64,000 bases of DNA. Source: Bacteroidales bacterium UBA5326 (GTDB lineage Bacteria > Bacteroidota > Bacteroidia > Bacteroidales > UBA932). How positions within the stretch are numbered: position 1 is the stretch's first letter; every line of letters begins with the position of its first letter. Positions 8,961 to 17,185 of this stretch are shown here, piece after piece. Location: the NCBI GenBank assembly GCA_002408205.1, contig DHQY01000007.1, forward strand, positions 1-64,000, given 5' to 3'. The notes beneath the pieces are model-generated. The model searched no databases and was not told where the DNA came from. It worked only from the letters and a program-made list of their open reading frames with translations. The translations under genes were made by a program, and so were the position numbers.

Positions 8961-10079
8961 CTATTTAAAAAGCAGTGGAGCCACTTGATACAAACTTCTT
9001 CTCCAGGAAAGGAATTCATGTGCCGTGTTTTCAGAAATATACCCGACCGCATTGAATCCTGCATTTTTAAGTTCTTCAGTTGCCTTTTTTATTCCATCGG
9101 GATTTTCTCTGCTACCGCAACTTAAAAAGATTAGTTTTACCTGTGATTTATCCTTTATATCGCTCGGAGCATAAACACCTCCGCTTAATAAAGCATAATG
9201 AGAAAATACTTCGGGACGGTTAAGGGTAATCATTTTGGTTTCCATACCGCCCATTGAAAGCCCGGCCATTGCACGGTTGTCTTTATTGGCAAGGGTGCTG
9301 AAATGCTTATCGATATAAGGAATCAGTTCGTCAACAAGTACCGTCTGGAACTGTTTAATGTCAAAATTTCCAAGTCCGCTGCCAAACTTTATCTCATTGG
9401 TCATCCCGTAAGTCATAACTATGAGGAACGGTTCTATTTTACCATCGGCAATTAAATTGTCCATTATAAGATTGGCGTGTCCCTGAACAGACCATGCTGT
9501 TTCGTCTTCACCCCAGCCATGTTGCAGATACAAAACCGGATATTTTTTGTTTTGGTCTTTTCCATAACAAGGAGGCGTATAGACAAAAGCGCGGCGTACA
9601 GACTGGGTGCTTTCAGAATAGAAAAGTACTTGTTGAACTTTTCCGTGAGGAACGTTCTTGAGGGCATAAAAGTCCTGATCGTGTGCAGGAATTTCTATAC
9701 CACTTTCCCAACGTGTTGAACCATAAAAATTTTGTGTTCCAGGATCGTTAAAAACGCCGCCGTCAATGGTAAGGTGATAATAATGGAATCCTTCATCAAG
9801 CGGTCCTGCAGTCGTTCCCATCCAGAAGCCGTCTTCTGCTTTTTCCAGCACGGTTCCTCCACGACCACCCAGGCCCAAGCTAACGCTTACGGCTTTTGCA
9901 TCGGGAGCTTCTACGCGAAATCGGGCATAGCCTTGTGAGTTAACCATCGGATACTCTTTTCCGGGCTGGTTTAAGGTGGAAGGTTGAAAATCTTCTTTTA
10001 TTCCTGAAGCATTTTCCTGGGCAAAGCCCAAATGGGTCATTAATAAAATGACACTGGCTAGTAAAACTATTTTTTTCAT
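8961..10079 (-). CDS. CE1 esterase with N-terminal CBM48-like domain
   Basis: 372-aa secreted enzyme (signal peptide ends GFA-Q). Residues about 30-125 form an Ig-like CBM48/esterase-N domain (YPMVNSQGYARFRVEAPDA, then GFHYYHL). Residues about 140-372 form the CE1 (esterase D/feruloyl esterase) fold with PVLYLQHGWGEDE, nucleophile Ser275 in GLSMGG and His354 in TAHEFLSWRR. It belongs to the AHEW clade of CE1 proteins in this locus, with the genes at 10085, 31935 and 33087. Expected reaction: release of ferulate, p-coumarate or acetate from arabinoxylan. Five bases separate it from the closely related gene upstream. Confidence 0.87.
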   Translation of the reverse strand: MKKIVLLASVILLMTHLGFAQENASGIKEDFQPSTLNQPGKEYPMVNSQGYARFRVEAPDAKAVSVSLGLGGRGGTVLEKAEDGFWMGTTAGPLDEGFHYYHLTIDGGVFNDPGTQNFYGSTRWESGIEIPAHDQDFYALKNVPHGKVQQVLFYSESTQSVRRAFVYTPPCYGKDQNKKYPVLYLQHGWGEDETAWSVQGHANLIMDNLIADGKIEPFLIVMTYGMTNEIKFGSGLGNFDIKQFQTVLVDELIPYIDKHFSTLANKDNRAMAGLSMGGMETKMITLNRPEVFSHYALLSGGVYAPSDIKDKSQVKLIFLSCGSRENPDGIKKATEELKNAGFNAVGYISENTAHEFLSWRRSLYQVAPLLFK

Positions 10080-10084
10080 ATATG

Positions 10085-11248
10085 TTAATTATTAAATAAA
10101 AGCGGAGCAAATTGATACAGACCGCGTCTCCAACTCTGCCATTCGTGCGCGGTGTCAGGCGAAACATAAAAGTATGCATTTATTCCGGATTCTTTGAGTT
10201 TTTCTGTTTCTTCTTTAGGATCTCCTCCAAAACCGGGTCTGCGGTTTTCGAGCTCGCGGCTGCCATAGCTTACAAATACGAGTTTGTTGTTCTCTCTGAA
10301 GCCCGCAGCGTTTTGTACCTCTTCAACAGAAATGCTTCCTCCGCTGAATATACCTACATACGAAAAAATGCCGGGGTTGGCCAGCGTGATGGCCTTTGTC
10401 TGCATACCTCCCATGGAAAGACCGGCCATGGCCCGGTGTTTACCGTCGGCCAATGTGCGGAAATTTTCATCGACCATTGGAATAATATCATTAATGAGTG
10501 TATTCATAAATCCTTCTGCCCAATTTTTCGGAGGCCAGGGTTCTCCCTGAGCCGGGCGCTGTTGGCGTGGTCCGCTCATGGTCCAGGCACCGTTATCCAT
10601 GACAATAATAAATGGTTTGGCTTTACCTTCCGAGATCAAATTATCCATAATCTGCCCTGTTTTGCCCTGTGACGGCCAACCGTATTCATTTTCGCCTCCG
10701 CCGTGCTGTAAATAAAGAACAGGGTAACGTTTGGACAGATTGGTATCATAACCTGCCGGAGTATAAATAAAACAATGACGCATTTCATTATTCGTTTTGG
10801 AGTAATAATATACCTCCCTGATCTGCCCGTGAGGCACATTTTTTAGTGCGTAAAAATCCTGATCTTGTGCAGGAACTTCAACACCACTGCCCCAACGGCT
10901 TGCACCGTAAAAATAGAGGCTTCCCGGATCGGGCACCGATGCGCCGTCTATATTAAGCTGGTAGTAGTGGAATCCTTCGTCTTGCGGAGCCGATTCGCCG
11001 GTCCATACGCCGTTTTCATCTTTAATTAAATCATACTTAACGCCGCCAATGTCAAGTTTTACATAGTTGGCATCCGGAGCGGAAATTTGCGCGCGAACCC
11101 GGCCTTCCGAATTCACCATGGGATATTCTTTTCCCGGCTGGTTCAGACTTGATGGTTTGAAGTCTTCGATCGCTTGTGCATACGAGTTTACCAAAGTAAT
11201 TCCGACAGCAGCAAGGACCATCAAAGAACACAAAGTGAGTTTTCTCAT
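10085..11248 (-). CDS. CE1 esterase with N-terminal CBM48-like domain
   Basis: 387 aa, secreted. Same plan as its neighbour at 8961: CBM48-like domain (about 28-125) followed by CE1 with PVLYLQHGGGENE, Ser278 in GLSMGG and His368 in TAHEWQSWRR. The two proteins share many long identical stretches (SSLNQPGKEYPMVNS, VPAQDQDFYALKNVPHG-like), so they look like a tandem duplication that has since diverged. A lid insertion after the DNGAW region (GPRQQRPAQGEPWPPKNW) is unique to this copy and could change acceptor specificity. Probable feruloyl or acetyl xylan esterase. Confidence 0.87.
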   Translation of the reverse strand: MRKLTLCSLMVLAAVGITLVNSYAQAIEDFKPSSLNQPGKEYPMVNSEGRVRAQISAPDANYVKLDIGGVKYDLIKDENGVWTGESAPQDEGFHYYQLNIDGASVPDPGSLYFYGASRWGSGVEVPAQDQDFYALKNVPHGQIREVYYYSKTNNEMRHCFIYTPAGYDTNLSKRYPVLYLQHGGGENEYGWPSQGKTGQIMDNLISEGKAKPFIIVMDNGAWTMSGPRQQRPAQGEPWPPKNWAEGFMNTLINDIIPMVDENFRTLADGKHRAMAGLSMGGMQTKAITLANPGIFSYVGIFSGGSISVEEVQNAAGFRENNKLVFVSYGSRELENRRPGFGGDPKEETEKLKESGINAYFYVSPDTAHEWQSWRRGLYQFAPLLFNN

Positions 11249-11269
11249 TGTAATGTTATTATTAGTTTG

Positions 11270-12829
11270 TTAATAGATTTTGCCTTTGAACATAGTAACC
11301 GAATGGGCAGGGAATGAGTACTTGAAAGAAGCTCCCGGCTTTTTCAGATCATCCTTTCTGGCAGTCTTGACAGTGGTATTGCCAAAGTCATTTTCGGATT
11401 TAATATCGGGACCGTTTATCTCATAGACTTCTACCGGACCGGTGTAAGCGCCCTGCTGGCAGATGATCTCCGTGGAGATGGCCGTGTCTTTATTCCTGTT
11501 AAGAACGCATATTACCAACTGGTCACCGTCCAGTGCGGCGGTCACATCCAGATAAGGAACGTCCTTGATATTGGCGTTCACTTCGTTGTCGCCCAGTGAG
11601 AAACGGGGTGAAGTGTTGTATGAAGGACTGTCTACGAACACATTAAGAGATTCCCCCTTCATATTGTTCGAAAACAGTTGGAGAGGATAATAGATGGTCT
11701 GGATGAACATATCATCATTTTCTGTGAAAATAGGCGCTATTACGTTCACCAGCTGGGCCATATTGGCCATCTTTACAATATCGGCGTTCCGGACGAAACA
11801 ATTGAGAAATCCGGTAATTACCAGCGCGTCTTCAAGATTGTAACGTTCTTCCAGCGCACGGGTTCCCACGACGTCATTGCCGCTCCGGGCACGATACCAA
11901 ACGTTGTATTCGTCCCAGGCTATATAAATGGGACGACGGGGCTTCTCCCTGAGGATCATTCCCCTGACTACCTGGGTACGTTCATCCATGACAAGCGGCG
12001 AGGCCAGAAAATCATAGTAGTTGTTCTGATAGTTACCAACATACATATGAAGAGCAATATAATCTACGTAGCCTTTAAGACCGGAAATGATGGTTGCGTT
12101 CCAGTGATTGGGGTCGGCTCCCGGTGAATAGTTTGAAGAGCCCGAGGCAACGAGGCTGATCCCCGGAGAGGTGCTTCTCATGAGTTTGGCGGCTTCTCTC
12201 GCTTTTTTGACGTAATCTTCGGCGGTCAGCTGACCCATTTGCCAGTCGCCATCCATCTCGTTACCCAGTCCCCAATATTTAATATTGTAGGGCTCGGTAT
12301 GACCGTACTTTTTGCGAAGTTCGGCATAGTACGGACCCTCTTTGACATTACAATACTCGACCCATGATTGAGCCTCTTCTATGGTTCCGGTCCCCAGGTT
12401 TACGGCAAAATAGGGCTCGGTTCCGACTTTCTTTGCAAAATCTACGAATTCGTCAGTGCCGAATTCGTTGGTTTCCAGACGTGCCCAGGCAAGTTCCATG
12501 CGCGGAACCCGATTGGGACCCACACCGTCCAGCCAATGGTAATTGGAAACAAAATTTCCTCCGGGGTAACGGGTAATGGCCACATTCAGATTCCTGATTG
12601 CCTCGAGGACATCGGTACGAAGACCGTCTTTTCCGGCCTTGGAAGATGTGGGGTCATAAATGCCGCCGTATACGCATCGGCCCAGATGCTCCACAAAATT
12701 ACTGTAAAGGTTTTTGTCTATCTGACCTATTTTCCGGTCTGTATCAATTTTTATCCTGGCTTCCTGAGCATTCAAACCCTGCGAAACGAAGAAGGATAAT
12801 ACACATGTAATAATTGCTATTCTATTCAT
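11270..12829 (-). CDS. GH51 alpha-L-arabinofuranosidase
   Basis: 519-aa secreted GH51 retaining arabinofuranosidase. The acid/base Glu191 sits in GLGNEMDG and the nucleophile Glu307 in AWDEYNVWY. The N-terminus SNFVEHLGRCVYGGIYDP and the TRYPGGNFVSNYHW strand are typical, and the C-terminal 150 residues form the family's beta-sandwich. It removes alpha-1,2/1,3 arabinose from arabinoxylan, including arabinose freed of ferulate by the neighbouring CE1 enzymes. Length is normal. It lies 21 bases after a CE1 gene start region and 6 bases before the next CE1 gene, inside the operon. Confidence 0.93.
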   Translation of the reverse strand: MNRIAIITCVLSFFVSQGLNAQEARIKIDTDRKIGQIDKNLYSNFVEHLGRCVYGGIYDPTSSKAGKDGLRTDVLEAIRNLNVAITRYPGGNFVSNYHWLDGVGPNRVPRMELAWARLETNEFGTDEFVDFAKKVGTEPYFAVNLGTGTIEEAQSWVEYCNVKEGPYYAELRKKYGHTEPYNIKYWGLGNEMDGDWQMGQLTAEDYVKKAREAAKLMRSTSPGISLVASGSSNYSPGADPNHWNATIISGLKGYVDYIALHMYVGNYQNNYYDFLASPLVMDERTQVVRGMILREKPRRPIYIAWDEYNVWYRARSGNDVVGTRALEERYNLEDALVITGFLNCFVRNADIVKMANMAQLVNVIAPIFTENDDMFIQTIYYPLQLFSNNMKGESLNVFVDSPSYNTSPRFSLGDNEVNANIKDVPYLDVTAALDGDQLVICVLNRNKDTAISTEIICQQGAYTGPVEVYEINGPDIKSENDFGNTTVKTARKDDLKKPGASFKYSFPAHSVTMFKGKIY

Positions 12830-12835
12830 ATTTTA

Positions 12836-14014
12836 TTATTTAAAAAGCAGTTGAGCAACCTGGGTAATATAATCACGGCAGTTCATCCAGGTATGTCCCC
12901 CACCGGGGAACATGGTCTTATGCTCAATTCCGCGCTCTGTTAAGGCTTTATCAAGTGCCAGCGAAGTCTGATAAAGAAAATCGGAAGTCCCGCAACTGAG
13001 CCACATAAGTTTAAGACTTGACCTGATGATTTCGGGCTCTGCATAAATCCCGTTATCAAAGTTTGTTGACATCTCGTTTCCGAAAATTGCCGGTGCAAAA
13101 GCACATACATAGTGAAATTTGCCCGGATTGCCCAGACCACAGGCAAGAGACTGTCTTCCCCCCAGAGAAAAGCCGGCAATGGCTCTGCCGTCTGCGTCTG
13201 TACGAACCCGGTAGTTTGTCTCCATATATGGAATAACCTCATTAAGTATCTCATTGGTAAAGAGGTCTGTGCCCATATAATCCATGCTCTTTGCAAGGCC
13301 GCGTCGCATCATCTCGGGATACGGGTTGGCATAAGGCATAACTATTATCATTTTCTCTGCCAGGCCCTGTGCTATAAGGTTATCAAGGATCATATTGATC
13401 CTGCCCACTTTGAACCAGGTTTCGTAGGTGTCTGTCATACCGTGTATCAGGTACAGGACAGGATATTTTTCTTTGCCTTTGGGATCGTATCCGGCGGGCG
13501 TATAGACACACAAAGGCCGGTCAAAACCTACATTCACTGAATGATAATAACGGTAAGATATCTTCCCGTGAGGGACATCCTGCATGTCCTGAAAGTCAGG
13601 AACTGCTCCGCGGACATCTACCAGACTGTTTTTGAAGTTTTCGTTAGGGAAAATATGTACATTATTTGGGTCCGTCACCTGTATTCCGTCTACTACAAAG
13701 CAATATGGATATATATCAGCTGCCGGGGGAGTTACTGTAATGCTCCACACCCCTTCTTCATCTTTTGTCATGGCTTTGTTGCCATCGAACATCTGACAGT
13801 TGAGTTCAACTTGCCGAGCATTCCCGGCCTGAAAACGAAAAGTAACGGTTCCGTCGGGATTGCACTCCGGAGATTTCACGCCCGGTGGGAACATAGCTGC
13901 CAGTTGTTTGCCCGTGAGGGCGCGGGACGGATTCTGGGCAAAAGATGCATTGTTGAACAATACACACGCTGCAACAGCGACTATAAGAAATATCTTTTTC
14001 ATATGTTTTTCCAT
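12836..14014 (-). CDS. CE1 esterase with N-terminal CBM48-like domain (GHTWM clade)
   Basis: 392-aa secreted CE1 enzyme: signal peptide, CBM48-like domain (about 55-130), then CE1 with PVLYLIHGMTDTYETWF, Ser283 in GFSLGG and His374 in GGHTWMNCRDY. With the C-terminal domains of the genes at 14030 and 19775 it forms a second CE1 clade, marked by GFSxGG and GHTWM instead of GLSMGG and AHEW. The two clades may serve different esters. ATG at 14002 (residue 5, MKKIFLIV) is a likely alternative start. Confidence 0.86.
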   Translation of the reverse strand: MEKHMKKIFLIVAVAACVLFNNASFAQNPSRALTGKQLAAMFPPGVKSPECNPDGTVTFRFQAGNARQVELNCQMFDGNKAMTKDEEGVWSITVTPPAADIYPYCFVVDGIQVTDPNNVHIFPNENFKNSLVDVRGAVPDFQDMQDVPHGKISYRYYHSVNVGFDRPLCVYTPAGYDPKGKEKYPVLYLIHGMTDTYETWFKVGRINMILDNLIAQGLAEKMIIVMPYANPYPEMMRRGLAKSMDYMGTDLFTNEILNEVIPYMETNYRVRTDADGRAIAGFSLGGRQSLACGLGNPGKFHYVCAFAPAIFGNEMSTNFDNGIYAEPEIIRSSLKLMWLSCGTSDFLYQTSLALDKALTERGIEHKTMFPGGGHTWMNCRDYITQVAQLLFK

Positions 14015-14029
14015 TTAGTATATTGTCCT

Positions 14030-17000
14030 TTATTGAAAAAGCAGAGGCAGTGTTTCGTTAAGGAAACGCTTGACGGCCATCCACGTGTGCCCGCGAAGAC
14101 CCTCCGTCTGAAGAGTTACCGTTTTAATGCCGTATTTGTCCATAAGTTCCATGTATTCGGTTGCTCCGCCGTAAAGGAAATCGGCTTTATCCACCCCCAG
14201 CCAGTACAGTTTTATCATATTGTTGGTTTTCATCGAATCCTCATAGAAGGACTTGTAATTTTTTTCAAATTCTTCGGTTCCTATGTATGAGCTGTAGGAA
14301 AGGATATGTGAAAATTTATCAAAATGGCCGAGTCCGCAGCGAAGAGCCTGTCCCCCGCCACGGGAAAAACCTGCAATGGCACGATTGTCGCGGTTGGCAA
14401 TTGTACGGTAGTTGTTTTCAATAAAAGGCATTAGATCGTCAATAAAATCCTTAGAAAAATAGTCCATGAATTTAGGCTCTTTCAGATAATAGCCGGGATT
14501 GCCGTATGGCATAACAATGATCATATCTTTTGCTTTGCCCTGTGCAATGAGGTTATCCAGGATGAAGTTGACGCAACCCACCTTGAAAAAAGTTTCTTCG
14601 GTATCGGTAGTACCGCTAATGAGGTAGAATACAGGATATTTTTTCTTTGACTGATCGTAGCCCGGTGGTGTATAAACCACAACCGGAGCATACATCCCCA
14701 GTGCTTTTGAAAAATAATACGTGTAATCTACGCTTCCGTGAGGTACGTTGGTAATTTCGTGGTTTAGAGGTTCTTTGCCTCTGACTTCTACAAGACTGTT
14801 TTTAAATTTTTCATTTGGGAACCATTCAGGATTCTGCGGATCCATAATGGTGACTCCGTCCACAATAAAGCTGTAAGGATAGATATCCGGAGCAACAGGT
14901 CCCAAGGTAATAGTCCAGATCCCATCCGGATTTTTGTCCATATTTTGCTTTTCGGCAAACTGGGCATTGATCTGGACGCTCTTTGCTCCCGGGGCATTCA
15001 GGTTGAAGGTAACGGTATTATCGTCATTCACCACGGGAGACGAGGCAAAGACCATTCTTCTGTTGTAATTGGCAGTAACCACAATTTTACCTTTTTCTTT
15101 TCCGGGATATACACGGAGCTCAAGCATCCCGGTAATTCTGTTACCTGTGCCGAGTTCGGTAAGGTTGGCAGTAATTGTGGGCCTGGTGCTTTCACCAATA
15201 AGTTCTTTCTCAGTTAATTCACCCTCCCAAAGAACGGGACCGTAAGAATGTCTTAGCGTATATTTATAACCCGGTTCCAGGTCTTCAAACACATAATCAT
15301 TCTGACCCTGATGAATCATCATGCGGGGAACATCTGCGCCACCCCATCCCCATGTGGGGCGTTCTCCCGGCTTAATCTTGGTCAGTTCTATCTCGGCACC
15401 CGTACCGTTCACAATCTCGGAGATTTCCTTGTAGTAATCAAGACCGGAATCGAATGCCTCAATCTCATAGTAATACTCGGGATCTGTATTCAGGCTGTGA
15501 ATAACAAGAGAATTCCTGTCATAGACCATATAACTGTTGTAGAGCTTGTCCGGCTCAATACCGTAACGCACCACATAGCCGTCAGCCCCTTTTACCGGTT
15601 CCCAGAGAAGCGTTGCCTCACGGCGATCCGCCTGGTTGCGTACGGCCTTGAAATCCGAGACTTTTACTTTGGCTACAACATCGGGATTACCGAATACCCG
15701 CAGGTCTTTAACGGCAAACTTGGCATCGTCGTGAGTAGCCACATTTGTGATTTTTATATACCGGCCTTTTACCGGCTTGCTGAACTCGGTATAATCATGT
15801 CTGAGATCCAGTTTGTTGTCGCTCTTGTCTATAACAGTGGTCCAACCGGTATTGTCATTGGATATTTCTACAGTATAGCATTGGTAGTGTTCCGGAGCGG
15901 GAGACGGGGCAAATCCGCGTCCCACATTAACTGTTGCTCCTATATGGTCAAAATTACACTGGATAGCATGGATGTCACTGACTTTTCCAAGATCAACCGT
16001 AAGGTATTCACCCGGATTGCCTGTATTGGCGCACCAGCCTGTCATAAAATTTTCATCCACTGCATTTTCAGGCTTATAGTCCTCGAATGTGGAAGACACC
16101 TCGGTACGTTTCTTTTGTGAAAGGAGGAGCCATCCGGTGAGGTTGTTATCCACCGCATCGGTTTTTGTCCCGGGCCAATACTGCGGATAATCTCCGTAAG
16201 CCGTATTGGAATGCATCACTCCATCGGCATCTACGGCCGTGGGATAAATGGCCAGTTCTGCGCCTCCGTTACCGGCATACCAGGCAGGGATCATGCAGAT
16301 AGTCCAGAGTTGACCGTTCTTGTCGTGAAATGTGCTTCCGTGGCCTGCTCCTACAGCAAAACCGGTGGTTTTAAATGTAAGAGGGTTGTGCTCGGAATAT
16401 GTGTAAGGGCCCATGGGACTGTCAGATACATATACTCCATGGGAGTACGAAAGGAATTCAAGACCAATGGCTGCATACTGGAGATAGTATTTGCCCTCGT
16501 GTTTGGTTACCCAGGGACCTTCAATCCAGGGAAATTCTTCTTCATAATAAATCCTTCTCCCGTTAAAAATGGAGAAGATGACATCGTCGTCACGTCTGTT
16601 CTCAAAGCCGTGATGCTTGTAATCACCAAAGAAAAGAACCTCGGGACCGGCAATCTCTTTAAAAGTATTGACGTCCAGTTCTACTGCCTTGAACGGCATA
16701 ATCTGTGACCATCCGTAGAAGAGATAGAGTCTTCCGTCGTCATCGAGAAACATGTTTGCATCTCCGTAGCGGTCGCTGTCGAACGTAGCGGTAAGCGTCC
16801 ACTCCCCTTTTTTTGGTTCCGTGCATTTGTAAACGTTCTTATTGTTCATTGAGCAGGCATAAAGGATGCCCTCTTTCTCGATAACAGAAATTACGCCGCC
16901 CGGGAAAGAAGGCGAGTTTACATAGGTCCAGTCCCTGAAATCGGGAGAATACCAATATCCCCGGCGTCCGGTAACGAACAGATAATAGTCATCCTGGTAA

Positions 17001-17155
17001 ATCAGCACAACCGGCTCTCCGCCGCGGCAGGCTCTTTCGTTGCCGGCCAGGAGATCCAGAGGATTACAAAATGTGTTCTTCTGAGCCATGGCGGCAATAG
17101 ACAGCAACATGATTGCCACGGTCAAAAGTGTCCTGTTAATAATGCTTTTATTCAT
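14030..17155 (-). CDS. GH43 - F5/8C - FN3 - CBM48-CE1 multidomain enzyme
   Basis: 1041-aa secreted fusion. Signal peptide 1-25; GH43-like propeller about 28-340; F5/8-type C (CBM32-like) domain about 345-490; FN3 about 495-585; a short beta-rich stretch; CBM48-like domain about 690-775; CE1 domain about 785-1041 with Ser931 in GFSRGG and the His in RGHTWMAVKRF. In the GH43 part the usual first catalytic Asp (in xDP) reads GEP, while Asp in GDANMFLDDDG and Glu in WIEGPWV remain. One protein could thus remove an ester and an arabinose or xylose from the same branch. Fusion is real: the frame is open with no junction defect. Confidence 0.88.
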   Translation of the reverse strand: MNKSIINRTLLTVAIMLLSIAAMAQKNTFCNPLDLLAGNERACRGGEPVVLIYQDDYYLFVTGRRGYWYSPDFRDWTYVNSPSFPGGVISVIEKEGILYACSMNNKNVYKCTEPKKGEWTLTATFDSDRYGDANMFLDDDGRLYLFYGWSQIMPFKAVELDVNTFKEIAGPEVLFFGDYKHHGFENRRDDDVIFSIFNGRRIYYEEEFPWIEGPWVTKHEGKYYLQYAAIGLEFLSYSHGVYVSDSPMGPYTYSEHNPLTFKTTGFAVGAGHGSTFHDKNGQLWTICMIPAWYAGNGGAELAIYPTAVDADGVMHSNTAYGDYPQYWPGTKTDAVDNNLTGWLLLSQKKRTEVSSTFEDYKPENAVDENFMTGWCANTGNPGEYLTVDLGKVSDIHAIQCNFDHIGATVNVGRGFAPSPAPEHYQCYTVEISNDNTGWTTVIDKSDNKLDLRHDYTEFSKPVKGRYIKITNVATHDDAKFAVKDLRVFGNPDVVAKVKVSDFKAVRNQADRREATLLWEPVKGADGYVVRYGIEPDKLYNSYMVYDRNSLVIHSLNTDPEYYYEIEAFDSGLDYYKEISEIVNGTGAEIELTKIKPGERPTWGWGGADVPRMMIHQGQNDYVFEDLEPGYKYTLRHSYGPVLWEGELTEKELIGESTRPTITANLTELGTGNRITGMLELRVYPGKEKGKIVVTANYNRRMVFASSPVVNDDNTVTFNLNAPGAKSVQINAQFAEKQNMDKNPDGIWTITLGPVAPDIYPYSFIVDGVTIMDPQNPEWFPNEKFKNSLVEVRGKEPLNHEITNVPHGSVDYTYYFSKALGMYAPVVVYTPPGYDQSKKKYPVFYLISGTTDTEETFFKVGCVNFILDNLIAQGKAKDMIIVMPYGNPGYYLKEPKFMDYFSKDFIDDLMPFIENNYRTIANRDNRAIAGFSRGGGQALRCGLGHFDKFSHILSYSSYIGTEEFEKNYKSFYEDSMKTNNMIKLYWLGVDKADFLYGGATEYMELMDKYGIKTVTLQTEGLRGHTWMAVKRFLNETLPLLFQ

Positions 17156-17185
17156 TAAAGGTATTTTGAAGAGTTAGTAACGATC

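Noticed and set aside
15311..16120. 269-aa plus-strand frame opposite the GH43-CE1 fusion
   Set aside because: Low-complexity translated shadow of a well-supported gene; no recognisable motif.
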